From NCBI GenBank assembly GCA_935421135.1, contig OW285191.1, forward strand, positions 2,046,001 through 2,110,000: a stretch of 64,000 nt of DNA, written 5' to 3'. The position numbers and the translations under genes are program-made. Shown piece by piece: positions 21,901 through 31,015 of this stretch. Position 1 is the stretch's first letter. Each line of letters starts with the position of its first letter. The notes under the pieces were generated by a model, which saw only the letters and a list, made by a program, of their open reading frames with translations, was not told where the DNA came from and did not search any database. This DNA is from Bugulina stolonifera. Lineage: Eukaryota; Bryozoa; Gymnolaemata; Cheilostomatida; Bugulidae.

Positions 21901-24900
21901 TGGCGGTATTGGATGCCTACCTGGGGAGTATCACATTGAAACAGATAGTGGGGCTGTACCAAGGCAAAGTCATAACAGGAAAACACCACTCTCAATGGTG
22001 AAAGATCTTAAAGAAAAGTTGGAGTCATACACCAAGAAAGGCATTTTGAGTCCAGTAGATTATCCAACCGAATGGATAGACAACCATGTGGCTGTGAGAA
22101 AACCAAATGGGACACTGAGAGTCTGTTAGGACTCAACTAATCTGAACAAAGTAATTCAAAGAAATCACTTCCCAATGCCTACCCTAGATGATGTGCTTAG
22201 TGAACTAGATGGTGCCAAAGTATTCTCCTTGTTTGATGCAAAGGACAGTGACCTAACTACATTCTAGACTCCGTTCGGCAAATACAAGTGGCTGAGAATG
22301 CCATTTGGCTTATCATTAAGTCCTGAAGAGTTTCAGAGAAGACTCTCAGATGCCCTCAGTGGTCTGGAAGGAGTAACCGTCGTAGCAGATGACATTCTCT
22401 TCTATGGGAAAGGGACCATCCACGCAGAAGCAGTACAAGACCACAACCAAAAACTGGAGAAATTGTTAACTAGAGCCCGTCGAGTTAACCTCAATCTGAA
22501 CAAAGAAAAGTGCAAGTTTATGCTAGAGGAGCTACCATATATCGGTTACCTAATAACTAAAGATGGAGTCAAACCGGATTTTGGTAAAATTCAGGCTATA
22601 ACCGAGACGAAACCCCCTGTCAACAGTGAAGGAATACAGAGGTTTCTCGGTCATGTCAACTATCTAGCCAAGTTCATTCCTAATTGCTCTGCTGAATGTG
22701 AACCGCTAAGGAGGCTACTTTGTGTCAGCAATGATGACTTTGTTTGGGGCCAAGGCCAGAAGAGAGATTTTGGCGAAATTAAGAGACTCATCACCAAAAC
22801 TTCTTCACTCAAATACTTCAATGTCAACAAGCCAGTGGTTGTGCAGACGGACGCAAGTACAGGAGGGCTTGGAGCTGTACTCTTGTAAGAAGGACAACAT
22901 GTCAGCTATGGCTCTTGAAGTTTGACAGACAGCGAAAAAAACTATGCGTCTATTGAGCTAGAGCTTCTGGCAATAGTCTATGGAATGCAGAAGTACGACC
23001 AGTATGTCTTTGGGAATCCAGATGTAACTGTACACACTGATCACCACTCATTGGAGCCGATATTCCAGAAATCACTAAACAAAGCTCTTAAGCGCCTGCA
23101 GCCAATGCTATTGGCTCTACAAAGATACCCAATGAAAGTGTACTACAAACCTGGCTCAGAACAAGTTACAGCAGACATGCTATCTAGATCTCCCGTTAGT
23201 GACCCTCAGACTGGTGCATCGCCAGAACAGATCTTCACAGTAAATCAATTGAGGTCTTTTATGTCAGACCTGAGCACAGATAGTCTTAAGCAAGACAGTC
23301 TCTGATAACCTCAGGATGGCCCCAAAAGTTGGGTCAACTTTCAGAGGATGTCAAGCCATACTATTCATACAAAGATGAACTGGCAGTACTAGATGGCATC
23401 ATTTATAAAGGTTCTAGACTGGTTATACCCATAGGCGCCAGAGCAGAGATACTAAACAAACTACACACCAGCCATCAAGGAACAGCTGCCACTATAAGAA
23501 GAGCTCGCAGTGCTGTTTTCTGGCCTCAAATGGCTGAAGATATCCGAATGAAAACGAACAAGTGTGTGACATGCGCACTGGATGCACCTTTATAGCAGCA
23601 CGAGTCCTTACAAAGTCATGACATACCTGATTCACCTTGGAGTAAAGTAGGGATGGATATACTAACCTACAAGCATAAGGATTATCTAATACTGGTGGAC
23701 TATTACTCCGACTTCTTTGAGTGTGAAACTCTCTCTGATATACAGTCAAGAGCAGTGATTAAGGCATGCAAAAAGACATTTGCAAGGTACGGAATCCCTC
23801 ACCAACATAACAAAAACATGTATGTTAACTCTACGGTCTCTTCCTCAGCATATACTGATGTGAAGGAAGAGAGAGTTAGGGATGCAGTAAGCATAGATGC
23901 TGCTGCTCAACAACATATTGCATATACATATATGTTCTGGGTGGCCTGGCGAAGGACTTTAAGGGTGAACTTGCTCGTCTGTACGGTGTAAGGGTCATTT
24001 AAGAGTATATAATGAACTGAAGATGTATGAGTCCAGGTTACATATACCCGTTTCATTAGGATATGTGTATTTAGAATTATGTCACGAGGGTCATTAAGGT
24101 ATTGCTAAATGTCGCCTGGTGTTAGTAAGGATGCACCAGCTGTAATGTGTGTATTAAGGACTACGGATTAAACAACCTATGTGCAAGTCAGAAGTACCTT
24201 CCTAGCTTTGGGAGGTGATAGGTACTGATGTATTTGCTTTTGATAATGATTTATTCCTTGCGATGATAGATTCCTACTCAAAGTGGATTGAGGTAGCGTG
24301 CCTTGATGCACAGACATTTGGTAATGTCATTGGTAATTAGGTCTGATAACAGGAGCTGTTACAGTAGTAAGGAATTTAAGAGATTTGGGGGAAGAAGCTG
24401 GTATTACTTTGGCTACAAGCAGCCCTTGGTACCCACCTTCTATCGGACTGGCAGAAAGATCAGTGAAAACTATTAAAAGATTGTGGGAAAAGTGTGCAGA
24501 TAGGGAATTAGCTTTGCCTGCTTAGAGTGCTACTCCTCTGGATTGTGGTTAATCTCCAAGTGATTAGATGTTTGAGAGAGCTATTAGGTCTAGTTTAGGC
24601 TTTCCATATGAACTATCCGAGCGACAGCCAGGTCAGCTAGTGTATGTTAAAGCACCTACAATGTAGTAATGTAGAGGGCTGGCCTACCTGGCAGCTACTG
24701 GGTTAATGGTGGTTTAGTGAATTACATAGAAATAGGAAACACTTGTTTGTCCTCAGTGATGTTTCGTCACAGGTTGCGGACGAAACAGGTAGCTGTTCTC
24801 CCTCCGACCCTAAGTAAGTTAGAGACAATAAGTACAGTACGCTTATGTCTTATAGTGGTACTGATGATGGTTATTCTCTAGGTGAATACATGTATAACTT

Positions 24901-27900
24901 GTTTGAAAATGATATGACAACATCGAACTGGCCCCGATGGGGCCTCGTGTTGATAGTATGGATCGTGCTATGCTACCTGACAATAGTGAGGGCGACAATA
25001 GTGTGGGCACTGAGGGACTTGCACCAGTTGATAGGAATATCACCGTCACTAGGAGTTGTCGCGTCTCTAGAATACCCCAGAAACTAGACATGGTGTTTTA
25101 TGGTAACAATGATTTCTAGTTTTAGATCCTTAAAAGCTGTAAAACCAACAAAAACGTTGCAGGTGCTGGAGCACCTGGTGGTGATGGTGGACCCGGTAAA
25201 GCTCCTGGTGATGGTCCTGGTGACAGGAAGGATGGTGATAAGAGGGACGGAGACAAGGCGGTGAAGGTGGTCAATGATGCTGATGATAATTTAGTGCTTA
25301 AGTCGATAGTAAGGGTAAGACTAGGCCTAATGCCTATGTATTTTAGGAGACTGCATGGTCATGGTGGTTTTACTGCTATGTTAGAGGCTGCAAAGCTACA
25401 GTTGTGGAAGTACTAGGTGAGCCAGCCATAAAAGAGGAGTTGATTCAATTGGAGTTCAATGGAAGAACAAGAATTCATCACATAGTATACAAAACTTGCT
25501 AACATAATACAGAAAACGGCACTGAAAATAGCTGTTGTAGTACCCAGTTAGTCAATATGTTATACAGAGTTTCAAATAGTTACTGGTAATTTTGAATAGT
25601 CCAACATCCTACAAAATGCACTAAAACCCATCGACTACAAAGTGTAATAAGAGGCGAAACCGGATATAGGAAGTGCCGGAGACGCATGTTCACGTATGCG
25701 TCAGAATACAGAGGCGCTTTTGAATCTTGACCAAAGCCGGAGAGACGTGTTGCTGAGAGCCAACCAACTCATTAACCTAAAGGTAGGCCAGCACGGTGTT
25801 TCGGTTTGAAACGGTGTAAACGATGTGGAGACCCTCGGTGTGACACATCGTGACATTTTTTATGCATCGAACCGCACCGCAATCGCCCAAAACAATATGG
25901 CGGTGTTTCGGTGTAACCCGGTGTCATTCGGTGTTTGCCGCTAAGGTGAGTATTACGTCAGAGCGATGTTCATTCGGTGCGATGTTCCGGTATTAGTCGA
26001 ATGTTTCCGCTGGACAGACATCGAAACACTGGAGCGATGATGTTTCGATGCATTCTCTTCCCTAAGTAACTCGTGTGCCCGCATATCTCCACTATTCTTT
26101 TTGCTGGCAACATCGCAACGTTGCAGGTGTGCGGAGACGATGACTGTCAGGTTGTTGATGAGGTAATAATAAGTAGCTATTGGGGTGTGCTATCATCCGT
26201 AGCATGCCATGTCACATTGTATTATATTATTTATATGTAATTGCTTCGTTTGTAAACAGTTAGCTGAAATGTGTATATAATAAATAATTATAATAACCGA
26301 AATAACAAAGTAAAGTTGCGAGTGACAAAGTATCAAGTCAGTTAATTTACTAGTAACTATATTGAATATTCATGAATATAAATTAAAATATGCAATGATC
26401 ATGATGATAATAAATATGGTGAATATGGTGTACTATAGTTATTGCTGCTACATGTTCACGGTGGTTGTATGCTTGGCTCGGGCAGAGGCTTGCAGCAGTG
26501 GTGTTTTGGTTTTTTTCAATTCGTGATATTCAAGTTGAATTTTAAATCCGTTTGATTTTTGTCTACTTAGATATCAGCATACAGCGTTGCCAGTTATCAA
26601 TAAAAATAATTTGAATCGTGTACTGTTCTTAAACTACCATTGTATAGTATCACCATTCAATGTCGAATATGAATATTTGAAAATAATTATATTATTCTTC
26701 ATCTTATTTCATTATGATAAGATTAAGATTAATATGTTGCTTGTCCTTGTAAACCTAGTGGCAGTTGTTCTTACAGAAAGGTGATAAACTTTATAAAATT
26801 GTAAATATTAGTAATGCGTTAGCAAGGTACCATGCGGTACTACACAAAAGGCCTTAGAAAAATCTAGTACTACAACATGTTAAGCAAAATGTCATGTGTG
26901 ACACAGGCGATTAGTCGAGGGCATTTTGATATGCAGAAAGTAAGTTATTCCAACATTCTTGCCCGTTGTTAAGTAATATGTGCTGTACTTTATTGCAACA
27001 ACGATGTGCTAGAGAGATGGGTGATAGTTGGATCACTATTTAAGCGAACTATAATCGTAACTATCTGGTATCTGCGTTTAGTTTCTTCCATCTCTATAGA
27101 CACAAGTTGGCCAAGCTTCAGAAAGATCTAAGTTTGCCAGAGAACCGACTCATCAATGATGTGACAACAAGATAGGGTTCGAAGCTAAAGATGCTTAAAC
27201 GACTCGCCGAGCAGATGCCGGGCGTAGACCAGCTACCCATGAACGGTATGTGTAGTCAAACACACCGGTGCTACTACCATACTCAGTAAAGAGGGAGACC
27301 ATGATTAGTGCAGACTCGTCGTCGTTTGGATTAGGAGCTGCGGTGCTACAAAAGGTCGAGGACAGGTGGAGGCCAGTCGCGTATGCATCCAAATCTCTGA
27401 ACAATGCCGAACGCCGTTATGCACAAATTGAAAAAGAGGCCCTGGCAGTCTGTTGGGCGTGCGACAAATTCAGATACTACATTGCTAGGAAGGTGATTGT
27501 GGTAGAGACAGACCACAAACCTCTACTTTCAGTGTTAGGTAATAAAGAGTTGTCCAAGCTACCTCTCAGAATACAAAGATTTCGCCTTATGATGATAGCC
27601 TACACTTATAAGATGACATACACTCCAGGAAAAGAGTTGGAGGTGGCGGGTGCGTTGTCACGATCACCGGCACTAAACAGAGAAACGGCCGAGGGAAACC
27701 CACAGTACTGGTTGTGGGTCATAGAATCCCTGCACTCATTGCCAATCTCCTCTGGTAGACTAAATAGACTTAGGGCCGCCCTACTGGCAGATGAAATGGG
27801 CTTGCAGTTAAAGAAGTGCATTACGGAGGGCTGGGGAAATAAAGGAATATGCCCAGAGGGATTGCAAAAGTTCTCCAGTGTCAGGGGAATATTTAACATA

Positions 27901-30811
27901 TGCCGAGGGGGCTGTGTTCTATCACGGCAGGGTGTATGTCCCTCTTATAGAGAGAGAAGGCGTGCTCGGGGACATACACAAAGGTCATCAGGGGGAGTCT
28001 AAATACCTGAGAAAGGCTAGGGAAGTTCTATGGTGGCCTGGAATGACCAGGGAGATTACGAACATGGTGAAAACGTGTATGATCTGTGAACAATACAGGT
28101 TAAAACCTAGAGAAACGTTGCAGAGTACACCTTTATCGGAAAGGCCATGGTGGAGGTTGGCAATGGACCTGTTCGAATCGAAAAGGAAAACTGTTCTGCC
28201 CGTCGTGGACTCCTATAGTAGGTACGAAACTGTTCAAGAGTTATAGAACTCAACAGATTCAGCAACTGTAGTAGGAAAGCTGGAGGACTTGTTTTGCATG
28301 CTAGGTGTTCCAGACTCGGTATGCAGTGACAATGGACCTCAGTTCATCTCTATAGCACTCAAAGAGTTTCTGCGGAAATGGGGTGTTAACCATATTACCA
28401 GTTCACCTAGATACTCACAGAGCAATGTAAAGGTAGAACGAGCGGCGCAGACGGTCAAGGGTGTGATAAATAAAAATGTGAACCTGCAAGCAGCCTTGTG
28501 CATGTACAGAGACTCTCCAGCACAGTTGCTCTTCAACAGATCGCTAAATTCGATGGGCATAATGTCTGACAGGAAGTTAGATGTAAAACGTCTCCAGCTC
28601 GCTGATTCGAGACATCGCCTAACCCAAGCAAGAGACTACAACCGACGATATGCTACGAAAGTTGGGAAACCCTTCGACGTCGGCCGCAGTTCGCGAACCA
28701 GGCAGACCGGAAGTGCCAGGTGAAGTGGTAGCTGCTGCTGGAAGGGAGCTAGTCATTAGTGTCCCAAGTATGCGGCTTATAAGGAGGAACAGATGTCAAG
28801 TAAATAAGAGCCCAGACTTAAAAGGCAGCCCCAAGCAAGGAGGCTCGTCTCCAGATAAGGAAATCAGGTCTCGTGATCAAATAGAGGCCCAGAGCGATCG
28901 ACCTACAAGTGGGCAGGTACACCGGGAGTCCCCTGGGACCGAGTGTTGTAGAATGCCCATCTGAGGAGACTAAATGTGACAGGGCACCAAGCCATCCACC
29001 AACAGTGGAAGAACCATGTCCATCTGGTGGGACTGAGAGTGACCTGGCACAAAATCACCCGCAAACATTGGGAAAACCGTGAAAGGGTAAAATATCAAAA
29101 CCTCCAGATGCGACGACACAGCACTCACCTTCAGTCGTTGCAACACGTAAGGGTAGGGTATCAAAGCCTCCAGTTAAGTTAAATTTGGAGAGTGTACTAT
29201 GTTTTATCTATGTTATCTTAGATGAAGACTTTTGTGATTGGCAACTCTATTGTGAGAGGGTTAGATGACCCTTCGTGGATCGCCATTGTGTTACCAGGAC
29301 TTTAAAAACCCATGTCTAAACACATAATGATTATGGCATCTGGTGAAGATACGTTTGTGCATGTAGGGAGTGGCAAATCCACTATAATGATTAAAGGATG
29401 TACTACACCCAAAAAAGGATATTGAACGAGATTGGATTAAAGAGATTAGGCGAGTACATGCTATCAATGTCCTTGCAATGAGACGTCGCTAGACTTATGT
29501 AGACATATATTATTTATAAAAGACTGTGATATGAAGAGTATAGGATATTATGCTCTTTCTTGGGTCTCGTTGATATTATTTTGTTTTTTGTTATGTTACT
29601 ATTTGTTGTTGTTGGTATTTCTGTTGAGATAAGAAAAAAAAACTATATCGTGGTGTAAAATATTGACACTATGCTGGAATAATACCAGATTGACTTTGCA
29701 TATTGATATCCGGTTAAATTGCTGGGTCTCTGCCTTTGTATCGTTGTGTGAGGTGTGACGAGAGAGAGTGGGAGGGAAAGGGAGATGTAATAAGTGGTGA
29801 AACCGGATATAGGAAGTGCCGGAGACGCATGCTCACGCATGCGTCAGAATACAGTGGCACTCTTGTATCTTGACCAAAACCGGAGAAACGTGTTGCTGAG
29901 AGCCAACCAACTCACTAACCTAAAGGTATATAATCTATATCACTACACAAAGTAGAAATGCCTCGACTAACCACGGAAATCATTTGCAAACAAAACTATA
30001 GAAAACAAAAACGAAAACTTTTAAGCAGCTGAGAAAATATTTGATTGTGAAAAATCCCATACTAGTTGAAGATAAAAATAAAAGTGCAGGTTTATGATTA
30101 TTGCTAACCAGTTTTATTGATGTGTCAGCCCTCTTGATGTTCAAAAAGTCATTTTGTTACGTTACTTTTCCGCGTAAACTGTTGGTAAAGACTGCATCCT
30201 ATTTCTACAAATGCTACCATACATCTAAACTTGAGGCATGTGATGAGGATGATTATCTTGGTGAAGCTAGTGGCGGTGATTTCATGTCTGTACTATTTGA
30301 ATATGAAATGGAGAGGATTATCAATAGCCAGATAAGCAGAGAAAAAAGAATGCCCAAGAAAGTTATTATGGAGTATTAAAGTTCTCTCTTTGAGCAAAAT
30401 GATTTGGAATGTCAGGGGCATTGGATTCCAACGAAATCACAATGAGATACCAATCCGGCATCGAAATCCCTGTCAGCAAAGCAAATGGCTGTCTCCTGAC
30501 CATCAATGTCAAAGGTCACATGGCTAGGGAGTCGATACACCCAGAGATAAATAATGGCATAGGTGGACCGAGAGTCAAAAACTTAAGTTATGAATTCAGA
30601 ATGCATGTTCACCAATTATATTTAATATAAATTTATGCGCGTTATGTAATTTACATCAGGGAATATTTAGGGGAGCATGAGCATACCTGTAAAACTTCAT
30701 GGATGTCAGTGACGATGAATCTAAATCAATCGAGGCAATTTGGGAACCAAGATACAGTTCAACCGCTTCATTAGAAAGTTGCCTCAGTGATGCTTGCATT
30801 GGTGTAGCCAT
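15913..30811 (-). CDS. JMJD7: JMJD7, JmjC-domain lysyl (3S)-hydroxylase, 5 exons
   Basis: Fe(II)/2-oxoglutarate oxygenase; in mammals JMJD7 hydroxylates a lysine of the GTPases DRG1 and DRG2. Minus-strand exons: 30811-30687, 17814-17678, 17473-17270, 16530-16286, 16140-15913; splice phases agree throughout and the sum is 939 nt (312 codons plus stop; human 316). Exon 1 begins [12 protein letters not shown] and ends SMKFYR; the final Arg codon is split over the intron and continues into [18 protein letters not shown] in exon 2, as in human. The metal-binding HxD is in [12 protein letters not shown] (exon 4), the distal His in [12 protein letters not shown] (exon 5), and a KYFTLIPP Lys is likely to bind 2-oxoglutarate. 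Exon 4 also has [11 protein letters not shown]. Intron 1 is 12,872 bp and full of transposable elements, so exon 1 is easily missed. Convergent with TARBP1: stop codons are 448 bp apart. Confidence 0.92.
16975..17085 (-). mobile_element. tRNA-derived SINE or tRNA pseudogene
   Basis: The minus strand carries a pol III type-2 promoter: A-box-like TAGTGGTTAGAG (17061-17072) and a consensus B box GGTTCGATTC (17025-17034) at tRNA-like spacing. No paired acceptor stem is visible and an unrelated tail follows, so it reads as a tRNA-derived SINE rather than a working tRNA. It lies in JMJD7 intron 3. Confidence 0.65.
17951..18703. mobile_element. TTAA-flanked non-autonomous DNA element, copy 1 (753 bp)
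   Basis: Terminal inverted repeats of about 23 bp: left AGGTGGACTGTACTGAAA, right TTTTCAGTACAGTCCAACT, each flanked by TTAA (17947-17950 and 18704-18707). The second copy at 33786-35282 has the same ends and also TTAA on both sides, which favours a piggyBac-type target; TA with ends shifted 2 bp outward cannot be excluded. No transposase ORF. In JMJD7 intron 1. Confidence 0.8.
18708..19180. other. Intronic DNA between two elements, nothing recognised
   Basis: Part of JMJD7 intron 1. A minus-strand open segment (about 19170-18962) exists but does not resemble JMJD7 or any family I know. Confidence 0.4.
19189..20160. mobile_element. hAT-type MITE, AGTGCTG family, copy 3 (972 bp)
   Basis: The clearest copy. 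It starts TAGTGCTGGGCGG, ends CACCGTGCAGCACTA, and is flanked by a perfect 8-bp target-site duplication GGTTTTGC (19181-19188 and 20161-20168), the hallmark of hAT transposition. The body has internal repeats of a ~190-bp block (around 19395-19600, 19600-19770, 19770-19990) and no transposase. Confidence 0.92.
20170..20527 (+). other. Possible gypsy RNase H relic and candidate 5' LTR end
   Basis: Around 20175-20275 the frame reads [20 protein letters not shown], resembling the end of a gypsy RNase H domain. A possible tRNA primer-binding site, TGGTGCCCTGAG, begins at 20528 directly after ACA, as expected after a 5' LTR, but I could not find a matching second LTR. Confidence 0.3.
20637..21450 (+). 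pseudogene. gag: Ty3/gypsy Gag relic (frameshifted)
   Basis: Capsid-like segment starting [13 protein letters not shown] and running in two frames that switch near 21005: the upstream frame stops at 21011, the downstream one continues [11 protein letters not shown] stop (21259-21261) precedes a Lys/Arg-rich stretch and two zinc-knuckle-like motifs ([10 protein letters not shown] and [14 protein letters not shown]); the His of the second knuckle is replaced by Tyr. Belongs to the pol relic that follows. Confidence 0.82.
21454..23806 (+). pseudogene. pol: Ty3/gypsy Pol relic: protease, RT, RNase H, integrase
   Basis: Domains in order: aspartic protease (QIDTGASCN, catalytic D at 21592); reverse transcriptase with the catalytic box VADDILFYG (about 22382) and the typical [10 protein letters not shown] upstream; RNase H ([46 protein letters not shown]); integrase zinc finger ([11 protein letters not shown] then CVTC) and the start of the core ([14 protein letters not shown]). 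In-frame stops at 22127 and 22265 (RT), 22886 and about 22922 (RNase H), and 23593. Integrase breaks off near 23806, where unrelated sequence begins, so the element is dead and 3'-truncated. Inside JMJD7 intron 1, sense to the plus strand. Confidence 0.92.
23980..25120 (+). pseudogene. Second Ty3/gypsy integrase relic, heavily mutated
   Basis: Fragments in shifting frames match integrase: zinc finger ([12 protein letters not shown], then ELCHEGH), core beginning [38 protein letters not shown], then [20 protein letters not shown] with the catalytic Glu, and a C-terminal segment ending [15 protein letters not shown]. It differs from the element before it, so a separate gypsy lineage abuts or interrupts the first copy near 23.8-24.0 kb. 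Confidence 0.75.
25121..25640 (+). other. Gly/Pro/Asp-rich open stretch after the integrase relic, otherwise nothing
   Basis: About 25160-25260 reads [20 protein letters not shown] then Asp/Lys-rich residues without a stop, probably linker or Gag-like sequence of the same retroelement. The rest is non-coding. Confidence 0.3.
25643..25783 (+). repeat. LTR fragment (left copy) of gypsy element 3
   Basis: Begins TGTAATAAG and shares about 140 bp (roughly 90% identity) with 29786-29926 in the same orientation. The right copy directly follows a purine-rich tract, as a 3' LTR does. The left copy is cut at its 3' end by hAT-related sequence. Confidence 0.75.
25784..27255 (+). mobile_element. hAT element fragment with a transposase relic
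   Basis: Begins TAGGCCAGCACGGTGTTTCGG, sharing CACGGTGTTTCGG with the outer end of the AGTGCTG MITEs. Around 27110-27236 the frame reads [13 protein letters not shown], a stop replacing the expected Trp, then [15 protein letters not shown], matching the conserved DV(T/S)TRWNS block of ZBED-type hAT transposases, and runs into a splice-donor-like GGTATGT. No right end was found. The AT-rich interior (26160-27060) shows no coding segment. Confidence 0.6.
27256..28967 (+). pseudogene. pol: Ty3/gypsy element 3 Pol relic: RNase H and integrase
   Basis: Frame 1 (27268-28002) is RNase [46 protein letters not shown], and ALSRSP with the usual Asp before it changed to Gly. A frameshift near 27880 leads to integrase: [11 protein letters not shown] then CMICEQ (zinc finger), [11 protein letters not shown] and VCSDNGPQF (two catalytic Asp), then [13 protein letters not shown] (Glu). 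A stop at 28244-28246 interrupts it, and a short deletion follows [12 protein letters not shown]. Protease and RT are missing, so the copy is 5'-truncated at the junction with the hAT fragment. Confidence 0.9.
29221..29490 (+). pseudogene. Degenerate SGNH/GDSL-like reading frame between integrase and 3' LTR
   Basis: Starts [19 protein letters not shown], resembling block I of SGNH hydrolases (GDSxVR), then, in shifted frames, [16 protein letters not shown] and a terminal INVLAMRRR. The layout suggests a decayed esterase-like or accessory ORF carried by the retroelement. Family assignment is tentative. Confidence 0.35.
29786..29930 (+). repeat. 3' LTR (right copy) of gypsy element 3
   Basis: TGTAATAAG begins immediately after the polypurine tract GGGAGGGAAAGGGAGA, the standard junction of a 3' LTR. 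About 140 bp are shared with 25643-25783; the exact 3' end is not determined. Confidence 0.75.
30101..30379 (+). other. Unrecognised open frame in JMJD7 intron 1
   Basis: A 92-codon frame with an acidic middle and a basic C-terminal end ([14 protein letters not shown]). No family recognised, no splice context; it may be part of a transposon. Shown because composition looks coding-like after codon 40. Confidence 0.2.
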
Positions 30812-31015
30812 TACATCAATTCTGAAAGCATGAAAAAATTGTTAGTATTGAAATCTTTAATCACGTTCAAGAAAAACTGGATCAACCATGGCTAGCTATG
30901 AAAGCAATAGCTCAGCCTGTTTTTACTATTGCAGTTTGAAGTTTGACTAGGTTCTAGTACAGCAAGGTTTTTGAAAATTAGTAAATTGTCACCAAAGCAA
31001 TACTTAGCTAGCCAA
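30430..31015. repeat. Interspersed element copy 1 (blocks A and inverted B)
   Basis: Block A (about 30450-30590, contains AATGGCTGTCTCCTGACCAT) matches 37925-38040 in direct orientation, while block B (about 30960-31015) matches 37728-37790 inverted. This is what two truncated copies of one element with long terminal inverted repeats would give. Exon 1 of JMJD7 lies between the blocks. Confidence 0.45.
30809..30815 (-). promoter_or_regulatory. JMJD7: Minimal start-stop uORF overlapping the JMJD7 start codon
   Basis: The minus strand reads ATGTAATGG: an upstream ATG followed at once by TAA, whose last A is the first base of the JMJD7 initiator ATG. Such AUG-stop elements can stall or reinitiate ribosomes. 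It matters only if the transcript start lies upstream of it. Confidence 0.45.

Noticed and set aside
24845..25119. Hydrophobic open frame (membrane protein-like) at 24845-25087
   Set aside because: It is an out-of-frame reading of the C-terminal zone of a gypsy integrase relic, whose true frame ends [15 protein letters not shown].
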